A stretch of DNA of 64,000 nt from Streptomyces sp. NBC_01275. Its GTDB lineage: Bacteria > Actinomycetota > Actinomycetes > Streptomycetales > Streptomycetaceae. The notes beneath the pieces are model-generated. The model was not told where the DNA came from and searched no databases. It was given only the letters and a program-made list of their open reading frames with translations. The translations under genes were made by a program, and so were the position numbers. Below are positions 27,381-35,703 of the stretch, one piece after another (the first letter of the stretch is position 1; every line of letters starts with the position of its first letter). The stretch spans positions 4,030,001-4,094,000 of the forward strand of contig NZ_JAPEOZ010000001.1 in the NCBI RefSeq assembly GCF_026340655.1, written 5' to 3'.

Positions 27381-28388
27381 ATGACGACGGACACTCCGGC
27401 ACGGCTGCTGCAGCTCCTCTCCCTCCTCCAGACGCCCCGCGAATGGCCCGGCGGCGAGCTCTCCGAGCGGCTCGGCGTGTCCCGCCGTACGGTCCGCCGG
27501 GACATCGACCGGCTGCGGGAGCTGGGGTATCCCGTCCAGGCGACCAAGGGCTCGGACGGCGGGTACCGGCTGGTCGCGGGCAAGGCGATGCCGCCGCTCG
27601 TGCTCGACGACGAGGAGGCGGTGGCGATCGCGGTCGGCCTGCGCGCGGGGGCCGGGCATGCGCTGGAGGGCGTGGACGAGGCGTCGGTGCGGGCGCTGGC
27701 CAAGCTGGAGCAGGTGCTGCCGGCCCGACTGCGCCACCGCGTCTCCACGCTCCAGGCCGCGACCACCCCGCTGACCAGCGGAGACGGAGCGAGCATCGCA
27801 CCCGAGACGCTGACCGCCATCGCCTCGGCGGTGGCCGGACAGGAACGGTTGCGGTTCGCCTACCGGGCGAAGGACGGCACGGAGTCGCGCCGGCTGACCG
27901 AGCCGCACCAGCTCGTGTCGACGGGCCAGCGGTGGTACCTCGTGGCGTACGACCTCGACCGCGCCGACTGGCGGACGTTCCGCGTCGACCGGGTGGCGGA
28001 CCCGTTCGCGACCGGCGCGCGGTTCGCTCCGCGGGAGCTGCCGACGGGGAGCGCGGCGGAATACCTGCGCCGGTCGATCCGCCGACAGCCGGAGGCATAC
28101 GAGTACGAGCTCGACGTCGTCTTCGAGGCGTCGGCGGAGTTCGTCGGGGCGCGGCTGCCCGCTTGGCTCGGGCAGCCGGCGGACGACCCGGGGGGCGATC
28201 CGGGGGGCGACCCGGCGAGCGACGGCGGGGCCCGGTCCAGCCTGCGGGCGTCGATCACCCATCCGGTGGAGTGGGTGGCGGTACGGCTGGCGATGCTGGG
28301 GTGCGAGTTCTCGGTCCGGGGGCCCGGTGAACTGGTGCAGTGCGTACGGGAGTTGGGCGGGAGGTTGAGTCGGGCGGGAGGTGGGTGA
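27381..28388 (+). CDS. HTH/WYL-domain transcriptional regulator
   Basis: The 335-residue protein has an N-terminal winged helix (PARLLQLLSLLQTPREWPGGELSERLGVSRRTVRRDIDRLRELGYPVQA). A WYL sensor domain lies at about residues 150-215 (RLRFAYRAKDG and RWYLVAYDLDRADWRTFRVDR). A C-terminal extension has a Gly/Asp repeat DDPGGDPGGDPASDGG. ATG 27381 is used; ATG 27351 would add ten residues and overlaps the divergent promoter zone. It likely controls the adjacent MFS gene. The ligand is unknown. Confidence 0.87.
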   Translation: MTTDTPARLLQLLSLLQTPREWPGGELSERLGVSRRTVRRDIDRLRELGYPVQATKGSDGGYRLVAGKAMPPLVLDDEEAVAIAVGLRAGAGHALEGVDEASVRALAKLEQVLPARLRHRVSTLQAATTPLTSGDGASIAPETLTAIASAVAGQERLRFAYRAKDGTESRRLTEPHQLVSTGQRWYLVAYDLDRADWRTFRVDRVADPFATGARFAPRELPTGSAAEYLRRSIRRQPEAYEYELDVVFEASAEFVGARLPAWLGQPADDPGGDPGGDPASDGGARSSLRASITHPVEWVAVRLAMLGCEFSVRGPGELVQCVRELGGRLSRAGGG

Positions 28389-28394
28389 GGTGAG

Positions 28395-29162
28395 TCACCC
28401 CGCTGCCCCCTCCGCCCCCTCCGCCTTCTCGCCCTCGCCCTCGCCCTCGCCCCAGGAAATCCCCCGCAGCGCACCGAGGTTGCGCAGTGCCAGTTCGGCC
28501 GGGCCGTTCGGACCGGTGGGCGGGAGGTCGGTCGAGGCCCAGCTCTCCACGGCGACCCGGACGACGGCGCTGGCGACCGCCGCGGTGAAGCGCCGGTCGG
28601 GGTCAGGGGGGATGGTGGGGACAGCCGGCGCGGCAACGTTGTCGGGGGCCGGAGTCTCCGCCGAGGTCTCCGAGGACGCCCCCTCCCGCCCTACCCGCCC
28701 CGCCCGTTCCGCCAGCACCTCCGTGAGCGTGTGCTCCGACGTATGGCAGACCTCCGCCCAGACCTTGCCCAGGGCCGGGCTGGTCTGGGCCAGGCGGATC
28801 AGGGTGCGGACCCATTCCCAGGACGCGGCCGACACTCCGAGGCCGGGCGTGAGGGTGTGCCGTAGCGCGTGTTCCAGGGCGTCCGGCAGGGGCAGTTCGG
28901 CCGGGGCCTCGCGGACCGCCTCCGCCCAGCGCTGGGCGCCCGCGGCGTAGAGCGGGGCGACGGCCTCCTCCTTGGTGGCGAAGTACCGGTAGAAGGTGCG
29001 GGGGGCGATGCCCGCGGCGTGGGCGATGTCCTCGGCGCGGGTGGCCTTGAGGCCACGGCTCACGAAGAGGCCCGCCGCCGCTCTCGCGATCTCCATCCGG
29101 GTCGCCGCTTTGCGCCGCTCGGTCAGCGAAGTCGAGGAGTGGGTGGAGGTGGAGCTGATCAC
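28395..29162 (-). CDS. TetR-family transcriptional regulator
   Basis: The 255-residue protein has the TetR DNA-binding domain at residues about 15-62 (RRKAATRMEIARAAAGLFVSRGLKATRAEDIAHAAGIAPRTFYRYFATKEEAV). A ligand domain with a long Ser/Glu/Ala/Pro-rich insertion near residues 165-195 follows, and the end is GEGEGEKAEGAEGAAG. GTG 29162 is the start. It converges with the WYL gene (stops 6 bp apart). No divergent target gene is adjacent, so its regulon cannot be guessed. Confidence 0.85.
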   Translation of the reverse strand: MISSTSTHSSTSLTERRKAATRMEIARAAAGLFVSRGLKATRAEDIAHAAGIAPRTFYRYFATKEEAVAPLYAAGAQRWAEAVREAPAELPLPDALEHALRHTLTPGLGVSAASWEWVRTLIRLAQTSPALGKVWAEVCHTSEHTLTEVLAERAGRVGREGASSETSAETPAPDNVAAPAVPTIPPDPDRRFTAAVASAVVRVAVESWASTDLPPTGPNGPAELALRNLGALRGISWGEGEGEGEKAEGAEGAAG

Positions 29163-29333
29163 ATCGGCAGGCTATGCCCATGTGGCACAATCTGCCATCC
29201 GGGCGGGCCACCCCGTGGTTCAGGTACGGGGTGCCCCGCCCATCTCAGCGTGCCCGGCGTGTCCGTACACGCCTTTTGTGCGATGTGCGCCCGCAACCCC
29301 GGCGGCCCCGCCGCCGTCCTCGTCCTTGAAAAA

Positions 29334-29382
29334 CGAGCCGGGCCCCGGCGCCCAGGGGGGGAGGGCGCCGAAGCCCGGCTCG
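29334..29382 (-). terminator. Rho-independent-type terminator for the hrdD transcript
   Basis: CGAGCCGGGCCCCGGCGCCC pairs with GGGCGCCGAAGCCCGGCTCG (two mismatches, 9-base loop). On the minus strand the stem is followed by TTTTTC, so it serves leftward transcription. The closest leftward gene ending before it is hrdD, 352 bp upstream. Confidence 0.75.
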
Positions 29383-29430
29383 GGGAGAGTCCCGGCGCCG
29401 GGGGGAATGTGCGTCGGGACTTGGCTTGGG

Positions 29431-29505
29431 TCCGGCCTGGATCCGGCGTGGATCTGACATCGGATCCGGCGTGGATCCGAATCGGGTCCGGCGTGGATCC
29501 GGCTC
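29431..29505. repeat. Direct repeats of GGATCCGGCGTGGATC
   Basis: Three near copies at about 23-bp spacing lie in the 3' flank of hrdD. They contain no open frame of note. Confidence 0.7.
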
Positions 29506-29734
29506 GGAGTGGGACGGAGCTCTGCGGAGGGGCTATCCGGTCTCGAAGGGAAGGCTGCGGGGCGCGGTGGGCCCGAACTCCCGTGCCAACAAGTCTTGTT
29601 CCCCCGTCCGGCCACTTGAAGCGGCGTTGTACCGCCATGTTTGCGCGGGCTTCGGCCACCCCGCGCACGCGGGCGGGACCACTCCGCTCGGAGTGCGCCC
29701 GCCCGGGCGCCCCGACGTCGCTCCGCCGCCCGTG

Positions 29735-30733
29735 TTACGCCGCCGCCTCGAAGCCCGTGTCCCGTGCCAGCTTCTTCAGCTCCAGCAGGGCGTGCTTCTC
29801 GATCTGGCGGATCCGCTCCCGGGTGAGCCCGTGCTCCTTGCCGACCTCGGTCAGCGTGCGCTCCCGGCCGTCCTCGATGCCGTACCGCATCTTGATGATC
29901 GAGGCCGTGCGGGGGTCGAGGCGGCCGATGAGGTCGTCCAGTTCCTCGCTGCGCAGGAGGGTGAGGACGGACTGCTCGGGGGAGACCGCGGAGGTGTCCT
30001 CGAGGAGGTCGCCGAACTGGGTGTCGCCGGCGTCGTCGACCGCCATGTTCAGGGAGACCGGGTCGCGGGCCCAGTCCAGGACGTCGATGACGCGCTCCGG
30101 GGTGGAGGCGAGCTCGGCGGCGATCTCGGCGGGCTCGGGGTCCCGGCCGTTCTCCCGGTTGAACTCACGCTGGACGCGGCGGATGCGGCCCAGCTCCTCC
30201 ACGAGGTGCACGGGCAGCCGGATGGTGCGCGACTGGTCCGCTATCGACCGGGTGATCGCCTGACGGATCCACCAGGTCGCGTACGTCGAGAACTTGAAGC
30301 CCTTGCGGTAGTCGAACTTCTCGACCGCGCGGACCAGGCCGGCGTTGCCCTCCTGGACCAGGTCGAGCAGGGGCAGACCGCTGCGGGGATACCGGCGGGC
30401 GACCGCGACGACCAGGCGGAGGTTGGAGCGGATGAAGACGTCCTTGGCGCGCTCGCCCTCGTCGATCAGGGCCTGGAGCTCCTCGCGGGAGGCGTCCGCC
30501 GTGGAGTCCTCGTCTCCGTCGAGGACCTGTCGCGCGAACACACCCGCCTCGATGATCTGCGACAGCTCGACTTCCTTGGCTGCGTCGAGCAGCGGTGTGC
30601 GCGCGATCTCGTCGAGGTACATGCCGACCAGATCGCGGTCGGCGATCTCGCCGCCGCGAACGCGAACACTGCGGGCCGCGTCGGCCGTCTCGCCGGAGGC
30701 GGACTGACGACGGGCGACGGCACGGGTTGCCAT
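29735..30733 (-). CDS. hrdD: RNA polymerase sigma factor HrdD (group 2, sigma-70)
   Basis: The 332-residue protein is a non-essential primary-like sigma factor. Region 1.2 starts at DRDLVGMYLDEIARTPLL. Region 2 holds FIRSNLRLVVAVARRY, the -10 recognition helix and FKFSTYATWWIRQAI. Region 4 holds LTEVGKEHGLTRERIRQIEKHALLELK for -35 contact. The short N-terminus (MATRAVARRQ) distinguishes it from HrdB, and the sequence is as I remember S. coelicolor HrdD (SCO3202). ATG 30733 has AAGGGAG 5 bases upstream. An ECF-sigma-like promoter lies about 85-110 bp upstream, in keeping with SigE control of hrdD in S. coelicolor. Confidence 0.93.
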   Translation of the reverse strand: MATRAVARRQSASGETADAARSVRVRGGEIADRDLVGMYLDEIARTPLLDAAKEVELSQIIEAGVFARQVLDGDEDSTADASREELQALIDEGERAKDVFIRSNLRLVVAVARRYPRSGLPLLDLVQEGNAGLVRAVEKFDYRKGFKFSTYATWWIRQAITRSIADQSRTIRLPVHLVEELGRIRRVQREFNRENGRDPEPAEIAAELASTPERVIDVLDWARDPVSLNMAVDDAGDTQFGDLLEDTSAVSPEQSVLTLLRSEELDDLIGRLDPRTASIIKMRYGIEDGRERTLTEVGKEHGLTRERIRQIEKHALLELKKLARDTGFEAAA

Positions 30734-30817
30734 GCGTGCTCCCTTGCGATGGTGGGCTGGCGGGTGGTCCTTCAGACACTCGGCACTCTTCTCGTGTGCC
30801 CTGCATCCGATGGAAAC

Positions 30818-30843
30818 AACGACTGGAATCAGGACAGAATTCC
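30818..30843 (-). promoter_or_regulatory. ECF (SigE-like) promoter for hrdD
   Basis: Read on the minus strand: GGAAT, 15 bases, GTCGTT, close to the SigE pattern GGAAC-N15/16-GTCNNN. It lies 85 bp upstream of the hrdD ATG in the hrdD/PAT intergenic region. Confidence 0.45.
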
Positions 30844-30904
30844 CAACCCGCACCCCGATTTTTCTGATCTTGCAGTACCCTGCCCGGCCACATGGGGAGG
30901 CGCG

Positions 30905-31423
30905 ATGCCGTCGGAACATACAGAGGTGCAGGTCAGGCCGGGAGTCGAGGGGGATCTCAACGCCCTCACCAGCCTCTACAACCACTACGTACGTGAGACG
31001 TCCATCACATTCGATACCGCGGTCTTCACTTCGGAGGAGCGCCGTCCTTGGCTGCTCTCCCACCCTGAAGACGGCCCGTACCGGCTGAAGGTTGCCACCG
31101 GCGCGGACTCACAGGAGATTCTGGGGTACGCCACATCCAGCCCTTACCGGCCGAAGGCCGCCTACTCGACCTCGGTGGAGACGACGCTCTACGTCGCTCC
31201 GGGCGCCGGCGGGCGCGGCATCGGCACGCTCCTGTACAAGGCGCTCTTCGAGGCGCTGGCGGGCGAGGACGTGCATCGCGCGTACGCGGGCGTCGCGCAG
31301 CCGAACGAGGCGTCGGTCCGGCTGCACGAGCGCTTCGGTTTCCGGTACGTCGGGACGTACCGAGAGGTGGGCCGCAAGTTCGGCCGCTACTGGGACGTGG
31401 CCTGGTACGAGAAGGACCTTTGA
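30905..31423 (+). CDS. GNAT N-acetyltransferase, phosphinothricin acetyltransferase (PAT) type
   Basis: The 172-residue protein has the PAT/bar family pattern: VRPGVEGDLNALTSLYNHYVRETSITFDT at the start, ILGYATSSPYRPKAAYSTSVETTLYVAPGAGGRGIGTLLYKALFEAL with the acetyl-CoA loop GAGGRGIG, then PNEASVRLHERFGFRYVGTYREVGRKFGRYWDVAWYEKDL. Close relatives acetylate phosphinothricin or methionine sulfoximine. ATG 30905 has a strong GGGGAGG site. It is divergent from hrdD. Housekeeping detoxification is likely; a specific antibiotic target is not shown. Confidence 0.87.
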   Translation: MPSEHTEVQVRPGVEGDLNALTSLYNHYVRETSITFDTAVFTSEERRPWLLSHPEDGPYRLKVATGADSQEILGYATSSPYRPKAAYSTSVETTLYVAPGAGGRGIGTLLYKALFEALAGEDVHRAYAGVAQPNEASVRLHERFGFRYVGTYREVGRKFGRYWDVAWYEKDL

Positions 31424-31438
31424 GCCTGGGCTCAGCCC

Positions 31439-31528
31439 TACGTCACCGCCCAGCCGTACGTCACCGCCCAGCCGTACGTCACCGCCCAGCCGTACGTCAC
31501 CGTTCAGCCGTACGTCACCGTTCAGCCG
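31439..31528. repeat. Five tandem 18-bp repeats between convergent genes
   Basis: TACGTCACCGCCCAGCCG is repeated three times, then twice with CC changed to TT. The array fills nearly the whole gap between the PAT gene and the leftward dioxygenase and overlaps the dioxygenase stop codon (31522-31524). Confidence 0.95.
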
Positions 31529-32331
31529 AACTGCACCGACCGCTTCGCCAGTCCCAGCCAGAACCCGTCGATCACGGACTTCTGCGCGTCCAGCTCGCCG
31601 GACGCCTCCGCCGCGCCCATGGTGACGAAGAGCGGGGCGAAGTGCTCGGTGCGCGGGTGGGCGTAGCGGCCGGCCGGGGCCTTGTGGAGGAAGTCCAGCA
31701 GGCCGTCCCAGTCGCGGGTCTCCAGGGCGCGCCGGCCCCAGTCGTCGAACTCGGCCGACCAGGTGGGCACTCCCCCGCCGGTGTGGCGCAGGGCGGCGAG
31801 GTTGTGGGTGAAGAAGCCGGAGCCGACGATGAGGACGCCCTCGTCCCGCAGGGGTGCGAGCCTGCGGCCGACCTCCATGAGCTTCACGGGGTCGAGGGTC
31901 GGCATGGAGATCTGCAGCACGGGGATGTCGGCGGCCGGGAACATCTCGACGAGCGGGACGTAGGCGCCGTGGTCGAGGCCGCGGTCGGGGATGTCCTGCA
32001 CGGGCATGCCGGGGGCGCGCAGCAGCTTGCGCACGCTCTCGGCGAGCTGCGGTGCGCCGGGGGCGTCGTACGTCACCTGGTAGTAGTGCTCGGGGAAGCC
32101 CCAGAAGTCGTAGACGAGGGGGATCGGGTCGACGGCGCCGAGGGCCAGGGGGGCCTCCTCCCAGTGGGCGGAGACCATGAGGATCGCCTTGGGGCGGGGG
32201 AGGCCGGCGGACCAGGCGGCCAGTTCGCCGGGCCAGACCGGGTCGTCGGCGAGGGGAGGGGCGCCATGACTGAGGTACAGGGCGGGCATGCGCTCCTGCG
32301 GGACGGCGCGCTCCTGAGTGGCGGCGGACAT
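31522..32331 (-). CDS. 4,5-DOPA extradiol dioxygenase family protein (LigB-like)
   Basis: The 269-residue protein belongs to the class III extradiol ring-cleavage family. Metal-binding candidates are YLSHGAPP near residue 21, VSAHWEEAP near residue 55 and the conserved GSGFFTHNLAALR near residue 175, with GLDHGAYVPL near residue 120. Such proteins cleave DOPA or other catechols, but many bacterial members have unknown substrates. ATG 32331 faces a MarR gene over 156 bp that carries 10-bp repeats, suggesting MarR control. Confidence 0.87.
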   Translation of the reverse strand: MSAATQERAVPQERMPALYLSHGAPPLADDPVWPGELAAWSAGLPRPKAILMVSAHWEEAPLALGAVDPIPLVYDFWGFPEHYYQVTYDAPGAPQLAESVRKLLRAPGMPVQDIPDRGLDHGAYVPLVEMFPAADIPVLQISMPTLDPVKLMEVGRRLAPLRDEGVLIVGSGFFTHNLAALRHTGGGVPTWSAEFDDWGRRALETRDWDGLLDFLHKAPAGRYAHPRTEHFAPLFVTMGAAEASGELDAQKSVIDGFWLGLAKRSVQFG

Positions 32332-32370
32332 GGCGGCGACTCCCTCCGGGCCATCGGCCCCTGGCGGGCC

Positions 32371-32412
32371 GTTGATCGAAGTCAGTTGAAGTTGATCGAA
32401 GTTGATTGAAGT
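32371..32412. promoter_or_regulatory. Four 10-bp direct repeats in the dioxygenase/MarR intergenic region
   Basis: GTTGATCGAA, GTCAGTTGAA, GTTGATCGAA and GTTGATTGAA follow each other without gaps, one per helical turn. They are followed by AAGTCTAAAACTT, a small inverted repeat. The position between divergent starts suggests a regulator-binding array. Confidence 0.5.
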
Positions 32413-32487
32413 CTAAAACTTTTGCTCCACTCCACCCTATGCGCTATTGGTTTAAATTTCAAAGACAGGACCTTTACAGTGGAGTAC

Positions 32488-32997
32488 ATGACGAAGGCAT
32501 CCACCCCCGCTGACGAACCCCAGTGGCTCACCTCCGAGGAGCAGCTCATCTGGCGCTCCTACCTGCAGGCCACGACCCTCCTCGAGGACCACCTGGACCG
32601 CCAGCTCCAGCGGGACGCGGGCATGCCCCACATCTACTACGGCCTGCTGGTGAAACTCGCCGACGCCCCCCAGCGCCGGCTGCGGATGACCCAGCTCGCC
32701 ATGTACGCGAAGATCACCCGTTCCCGGCTCTCCCACGCCGTCGCCCGCCTGGAGAAGAACGGCTGGGTACGGCGCGAGGACTGCGCCTCCGACAAGCGGG
32801 GCCAGTTCGCGGTGCTGACCGACGAGGGCCTGGACGTGCTCAAGCGCGCCGCGCCGGGCCATGTGAAGGCCGTACGCAACGCGGTGTTCGACCGGCTCAG
32901 CCCGGAACAGCAGAAGTCCCTCGGCGAGATCATGCAGATCGTCGCCGAGGGACTCCAGCCGAACGAAGCGGGTGCGGACCTGCCCTGGTTGCGCTGA
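32488..32997 (+). CDS. MarR-family transcriptional regulator
   Basis: The 169-residue protein has the MarR winged helix in the middle (HIYYGLLVKLADAPQRRLRMTQLAMYAKITRSRLSHAVARLEKNGWVRREDCASDKRGQFAVLTDEGLDVLKRA). Dimerisation helices flank it on both sides. ATG 32488 is preceded by GTGGAG; a GTG three codons upstream is a possible alternative. It probably represses itself and the divergent dioxygenase, and may sense a phenolic compound. Confidence 0.88.
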   Translation: MTKASTPADEPQWLTSEEQLIWRSYLQATTLLEDHLDRQLQRDAGMPHIYYGLLVKLADAPQRRLRMTQLAMYAKITRSRLSHAVARLEKNGWVRREDCASDKRGQFAVLTDEGLDVLKRAAPGHVKAVRNAVFDRLSPEQQKSLGEIMQIVAEGLQPNEAGADLPWLR

Positions 32998-33049
32998 CCG
33001 GTCCCGGCCGGGCGGCCGCCTCAGCGGGCGACCGCCCCAGCCGCGTGCG

Positions 33050-34618
33050 TCAGTGGGCGACCACCGGCACCGGGATCGCGTCCTCGGCGTCCAGCGCCCC
33101 CGACCCGGCGACCGGACCCATGTCCGGGCGGCCGGCGTTGACGAAGGTCAGGGCGATCGTGGCGGCGGCGACGAGGATGCCGACGGCGAACCAGATGGCG
33201 CTGGTGTACCCGTGGACCATGCCCTCCAGCTGCACCAGCTGCTGCTGGGGCTTGGAGGCGGCGGCGCCGATGTGGTCCTTGATGTACGACGTCGTCGCGG
33301 ACGCGGCGATCGTGTTCAGCAGGGCGGTGCCGATCGCGCCGCCCACCTGCTGCGAGGTGTTGACCATCGCGGAGGCGACGCCGGCGTCCCGCGGTTCGAC
33401 GCCCTGGGTGGCCAGGGACATGGCCGGCATGAACGCCGTGCCCATGCCGAGGCCGAGCAGCACCATCGCGGGCAGGATCACGGAGGCGTACGAGGAACCG
33501 ATCTCCAGCTGGGTCAGCAGCAGCATGCCGAGCCCGGCGACCAGGAAGCCGGGGCCCATCAGCAGGCGCGGCGCGACCCGGGTCATCAGGCGGGTGCCGA
33601 TCTGCGTGGAACCCACCATCATGCCGCCGATCATCGGCAGGAAGGCGAAACCGGTCTTGACCGGCGAGTAGCCCTTCACGATCTGCAGGTAGTAGGTCAG
33701 GAAGAGGAACAGGCCGAACATCGCGATGATCGCGAGGCCGAGGGAGAGGTAGACGCCGCCGCGGTTGCGCTCGGTGATGACGCGCAGGGGCAGCAGCGGG
33801 GCCTTGACCTTGGACTCGGTGATGACGAACGCGGCGAGCAGCACGGCCGAGGCCACGAACAGGCCGACCGTCACGGAGTCGCCCCAGCCGTCGGACTCGG
33901 CGCGGGTGAAGGCGTAGACGAGCGTGACCAGACCGAGGACGGAGAGAATGACGCCGGGCACGTCGAGCGGCGAGCGGTTGCGGCCGCCCTCCGGCTCACG
34001 GATGACGAAGTACGCACCGGCGGCCGCGATGATCGCGAACGGGATGTTGACGAAGAACGTCCAGCGCCAGTCGAGGTACTCGGTGAGCACGCCGCCGAGG
34101 ATGAAGCCCACCGCGCCGCCACCACCGGCGATGGCGCCGTAGATGCCGAACGCCTTGGCGCGCTCCTTGGCCTCCGTGAACATGACGGCGAGCAGCGAGA
34201 GCGCGGCGGGCGCGAGCAGCGCGCCGAACGCACCCTGGAGGGCGCGGGCGCCGAGCATCATCGCCTCGTTCGTGGCGGCGCCGCCGAGGGCGGACGCCGC
34301 GGCGAAGCCGATCAGACCGGCGACGAAGGTGCGCTTGCGGCCCCAGATGTCGGCGATACGGCCGCCGAAGAGCAGCAGGCCGCCGAAGGCCAGCGCGTAG
34401 GCCGTGATGACCCACTGCCGGTTGCCGTCCGATATACCCAGGTCCTGCTGGGCGGAGGGCAGGGCGATGTTCACGATGGTCGCGTCGAGGACGACCATCA
34501 GCTGGGCGAGAGCGATGAAGGTGAGCGCTTTCCAGCGGTTGGCGTCCGGTGCGCCGGCCAGACCGGACGGACCGGCCTTTCCTGGAGCCTTGGAAGCCTT
34601 GGAGGCTGTTTCAGACAT
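33050..34618 (-). CDS. MFS transporter, DHA2 (EmrB/QacA) family
   Basis: The 522-residue protein has 14 predicted membrane segments. It carries ALAQLMVVLDATIVNIALPSAQQDLG in helix 1, LLLFGGRIADIWGRKRTFVAG and GAVGFILGGVLTEYLDWRWTFFVNIPFA (motif C). Its 30-residue N-terminus is rich in Ala, Lys and Ser. It lies downstream of a TetR gene in the same direction, separated by a 163-bp gap filled with a 17-bp repeat. Probably a drug or metabolite exporter under TetR control. Confidence 0.9.
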   Translation of the reverse strand: MSETASKASKAPGKAGPSGLAGAPDANRWKALTFIALAQLMVVLDATIVNIALPSAQQDLGISDGNRQWVITAYALAFGGLLLFGGRIADIWGRKRTFVAGLIGFAAASALGGAATNEAMMLGARALQGAFGALLAPAALSLLAVMFTEAKERAKAFGIYGAIAGGGGAVGFILGGVLTEYLDWRWTFFVNIPFAIIAAAGAYFVIREPEGGRNRSPLDVPGVILSVLGLVTLVYAFTRAESDGWGDSVTVGLFVASAVLLAAFVITESKVKAPLLPLRVITERNRGGVYLSLGLAIIAMFGLFLFLTYYLQIVKGYSPVKTGFAFLPMIGGMMVGSTQIGTRLMTRVAPRLLMGPGFLVAGLGMLLLTQLEIGSSYASVILPAMVLLGLGMGTAFMPAMSLATQGVEPRDAGVASAMVNTSQQVGGAIGTALLNTIAASATTSYIKDHIGAAASKPQQQLVQLEGMVHGYTSAIWFAVGILVAAATIALTFVNAGRPDMGPVAGSGALDAEDAIPVPVVAH

Positions 34619-34695
34619 GGAGATACCCGCTTCGGGACTTCGTGACGGAAAAAACGTGAGGTAAGAGACGGCTCGTCGCCGATGACGGCCGTGAA

Positions 34696-34777
34696 GAACT
34701 GGTACGCGTGACGGACTGGTCCGCGTGGCGAACTGGTACGTGTGACGAACTGGTACGTGTAACGAACTAGTGCGTGG
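34696..34777. repeat. Five tandem 17-bp repeats upstream of the MFS gene
   Basis: Units of the type GAACTGGTACGTGTGAC run without gaps, the last shortened. Units 3 and 4 differ by one base; units 1, 2 and 5 are more diverged. The array lies between the TetR stop and the MFS start, so it could be an operator array or simple slippage DNA. Confidence 0.9.
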
Positions 34778-34780
34778 AGG

Positions 34781-35425
34781 TCAGGCCTTGCGGAGGTCCT
34801 CCAAGGTGACGGCCCTGCCCGGCAGGACGGAGGGGGCCGGGGCCCGCAGTCCGTCCAGGAACAATTGCAGGTGGCGGTGGACGAAGCGGTCGCCGCTCAG
34901 GCACGCCGTGCCCGCCGGGGGCCGGCTGAGCTGAGCGACCGCGATCATCAGGTCGCCCACGCCCACGTCGGTCCGGAGCTGCCCGGCCGCCTTGGCGCGG
35001 TCCATGACCTCTCCGATGATCTGCTCCACGCGTTCGCGTGCGGCCTCCAGGTCGGGGTGGTACTGGTCGAAGGTGCTGGAGATCATCGGGCACAGCGCGC
35101 TCAGCCGCTCGTCGGCGGAGGCGTGCACGAAGCGCTCCAGCGCCCCGAACGCGTCGCCGGTCTCGGCGAGGGCGAGCTGACCGGCGACGACCGTACGGTC
35201 CAGCACCGAGCAGACGACCTCGCGGACCAGCGCCTCGCGGTCGGGGAAGTGGCGGTACACCGTGGCGTTGCCGACGCCGGCCCGGCGGGCGATGTCGTCG
35301 AGCGGCACGTCGGCGCCGAGCTCTACGAACATCTCGCGGGCGGCGGTGACGATCCGCTCCCGGTTGCGCAGAGCGTCGGCGCGGGGCCGGGTCACCTTGC
35401 GCGCTGCGGGGATCGCGGTCTGCAC
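34781..35425 (-). CDS. TetR-family transcriptional regulator
   Basis: The 214-residue protein has a TetR DNA-binding domain (RADALRNRERIVTAAREMFVELGADVPLDDIARRAGVGNATVYRHFPDREALVREVV, residues about 14-68). A helical ligand domain follows. GTG 35425 is preceded by AAGGAG at 6 bases, so the longer upstream frame is rejected. It precedes an MFS gene in the same orientation and probably represses it, as in many actinobacterial efflux pairs. Confidence 0.88.
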   Translation of the reverse strand: MQTAIPAARKVTRPRADALRNRERIVTAAREMFVELGADVPLDDIARRAGVGNATVYRHFPDREALVREVVCSVLDRTVVAGQLALAETGDAFGALERFVHASADERLSALCPMISSTFDQYHPDLEAARERVEQIIGEVMDRAKAAGQLRTDVGVGDLMIAVAQLSRPPAGTACLSGDRFVHRHLQLFLDGLRAPAPSVLPGRAVTLEDLRKA

Positions 35426-35703
35426 GGCGTACTCCTTGGGGCGGGACGGATGACTCTCGGGTGTGCGATCCGGGGAAGGTCTCCCCGTTTCACTCGGACA
35501 CCTGGCTAAACGGGGAAGGCATCCCCGGTTATTTCCCGGTCGCGAAAGTTTTTCGATGTGACCTGGGTCACGCATGCGGAGACCTGCGGGAAGGGGCGTC
35601 CCACGATCGGTCTCCTCCAGCGCGCGCCCGCGTGCACCCCGGCACAGGGTGATCGCAAGGGTGCAGTCGGTGACCGGTGGCTGCCCGGAGCGAAAGGCCC
35701 TGC

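Larger units (their letters stand above)
29163..29734. other. Non-coding stretch between TetR gene and hrdD
   Basis: This 572-bp gap holds the upstream region of the TetR gene, a minus-strand terminator (29334-29382), a GGATCCGGCGTGG-type repeat (29431-29505) and the long 3' flank of hrdD. No reading frame with protein-like composition is evident. Confidence 0.6.
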
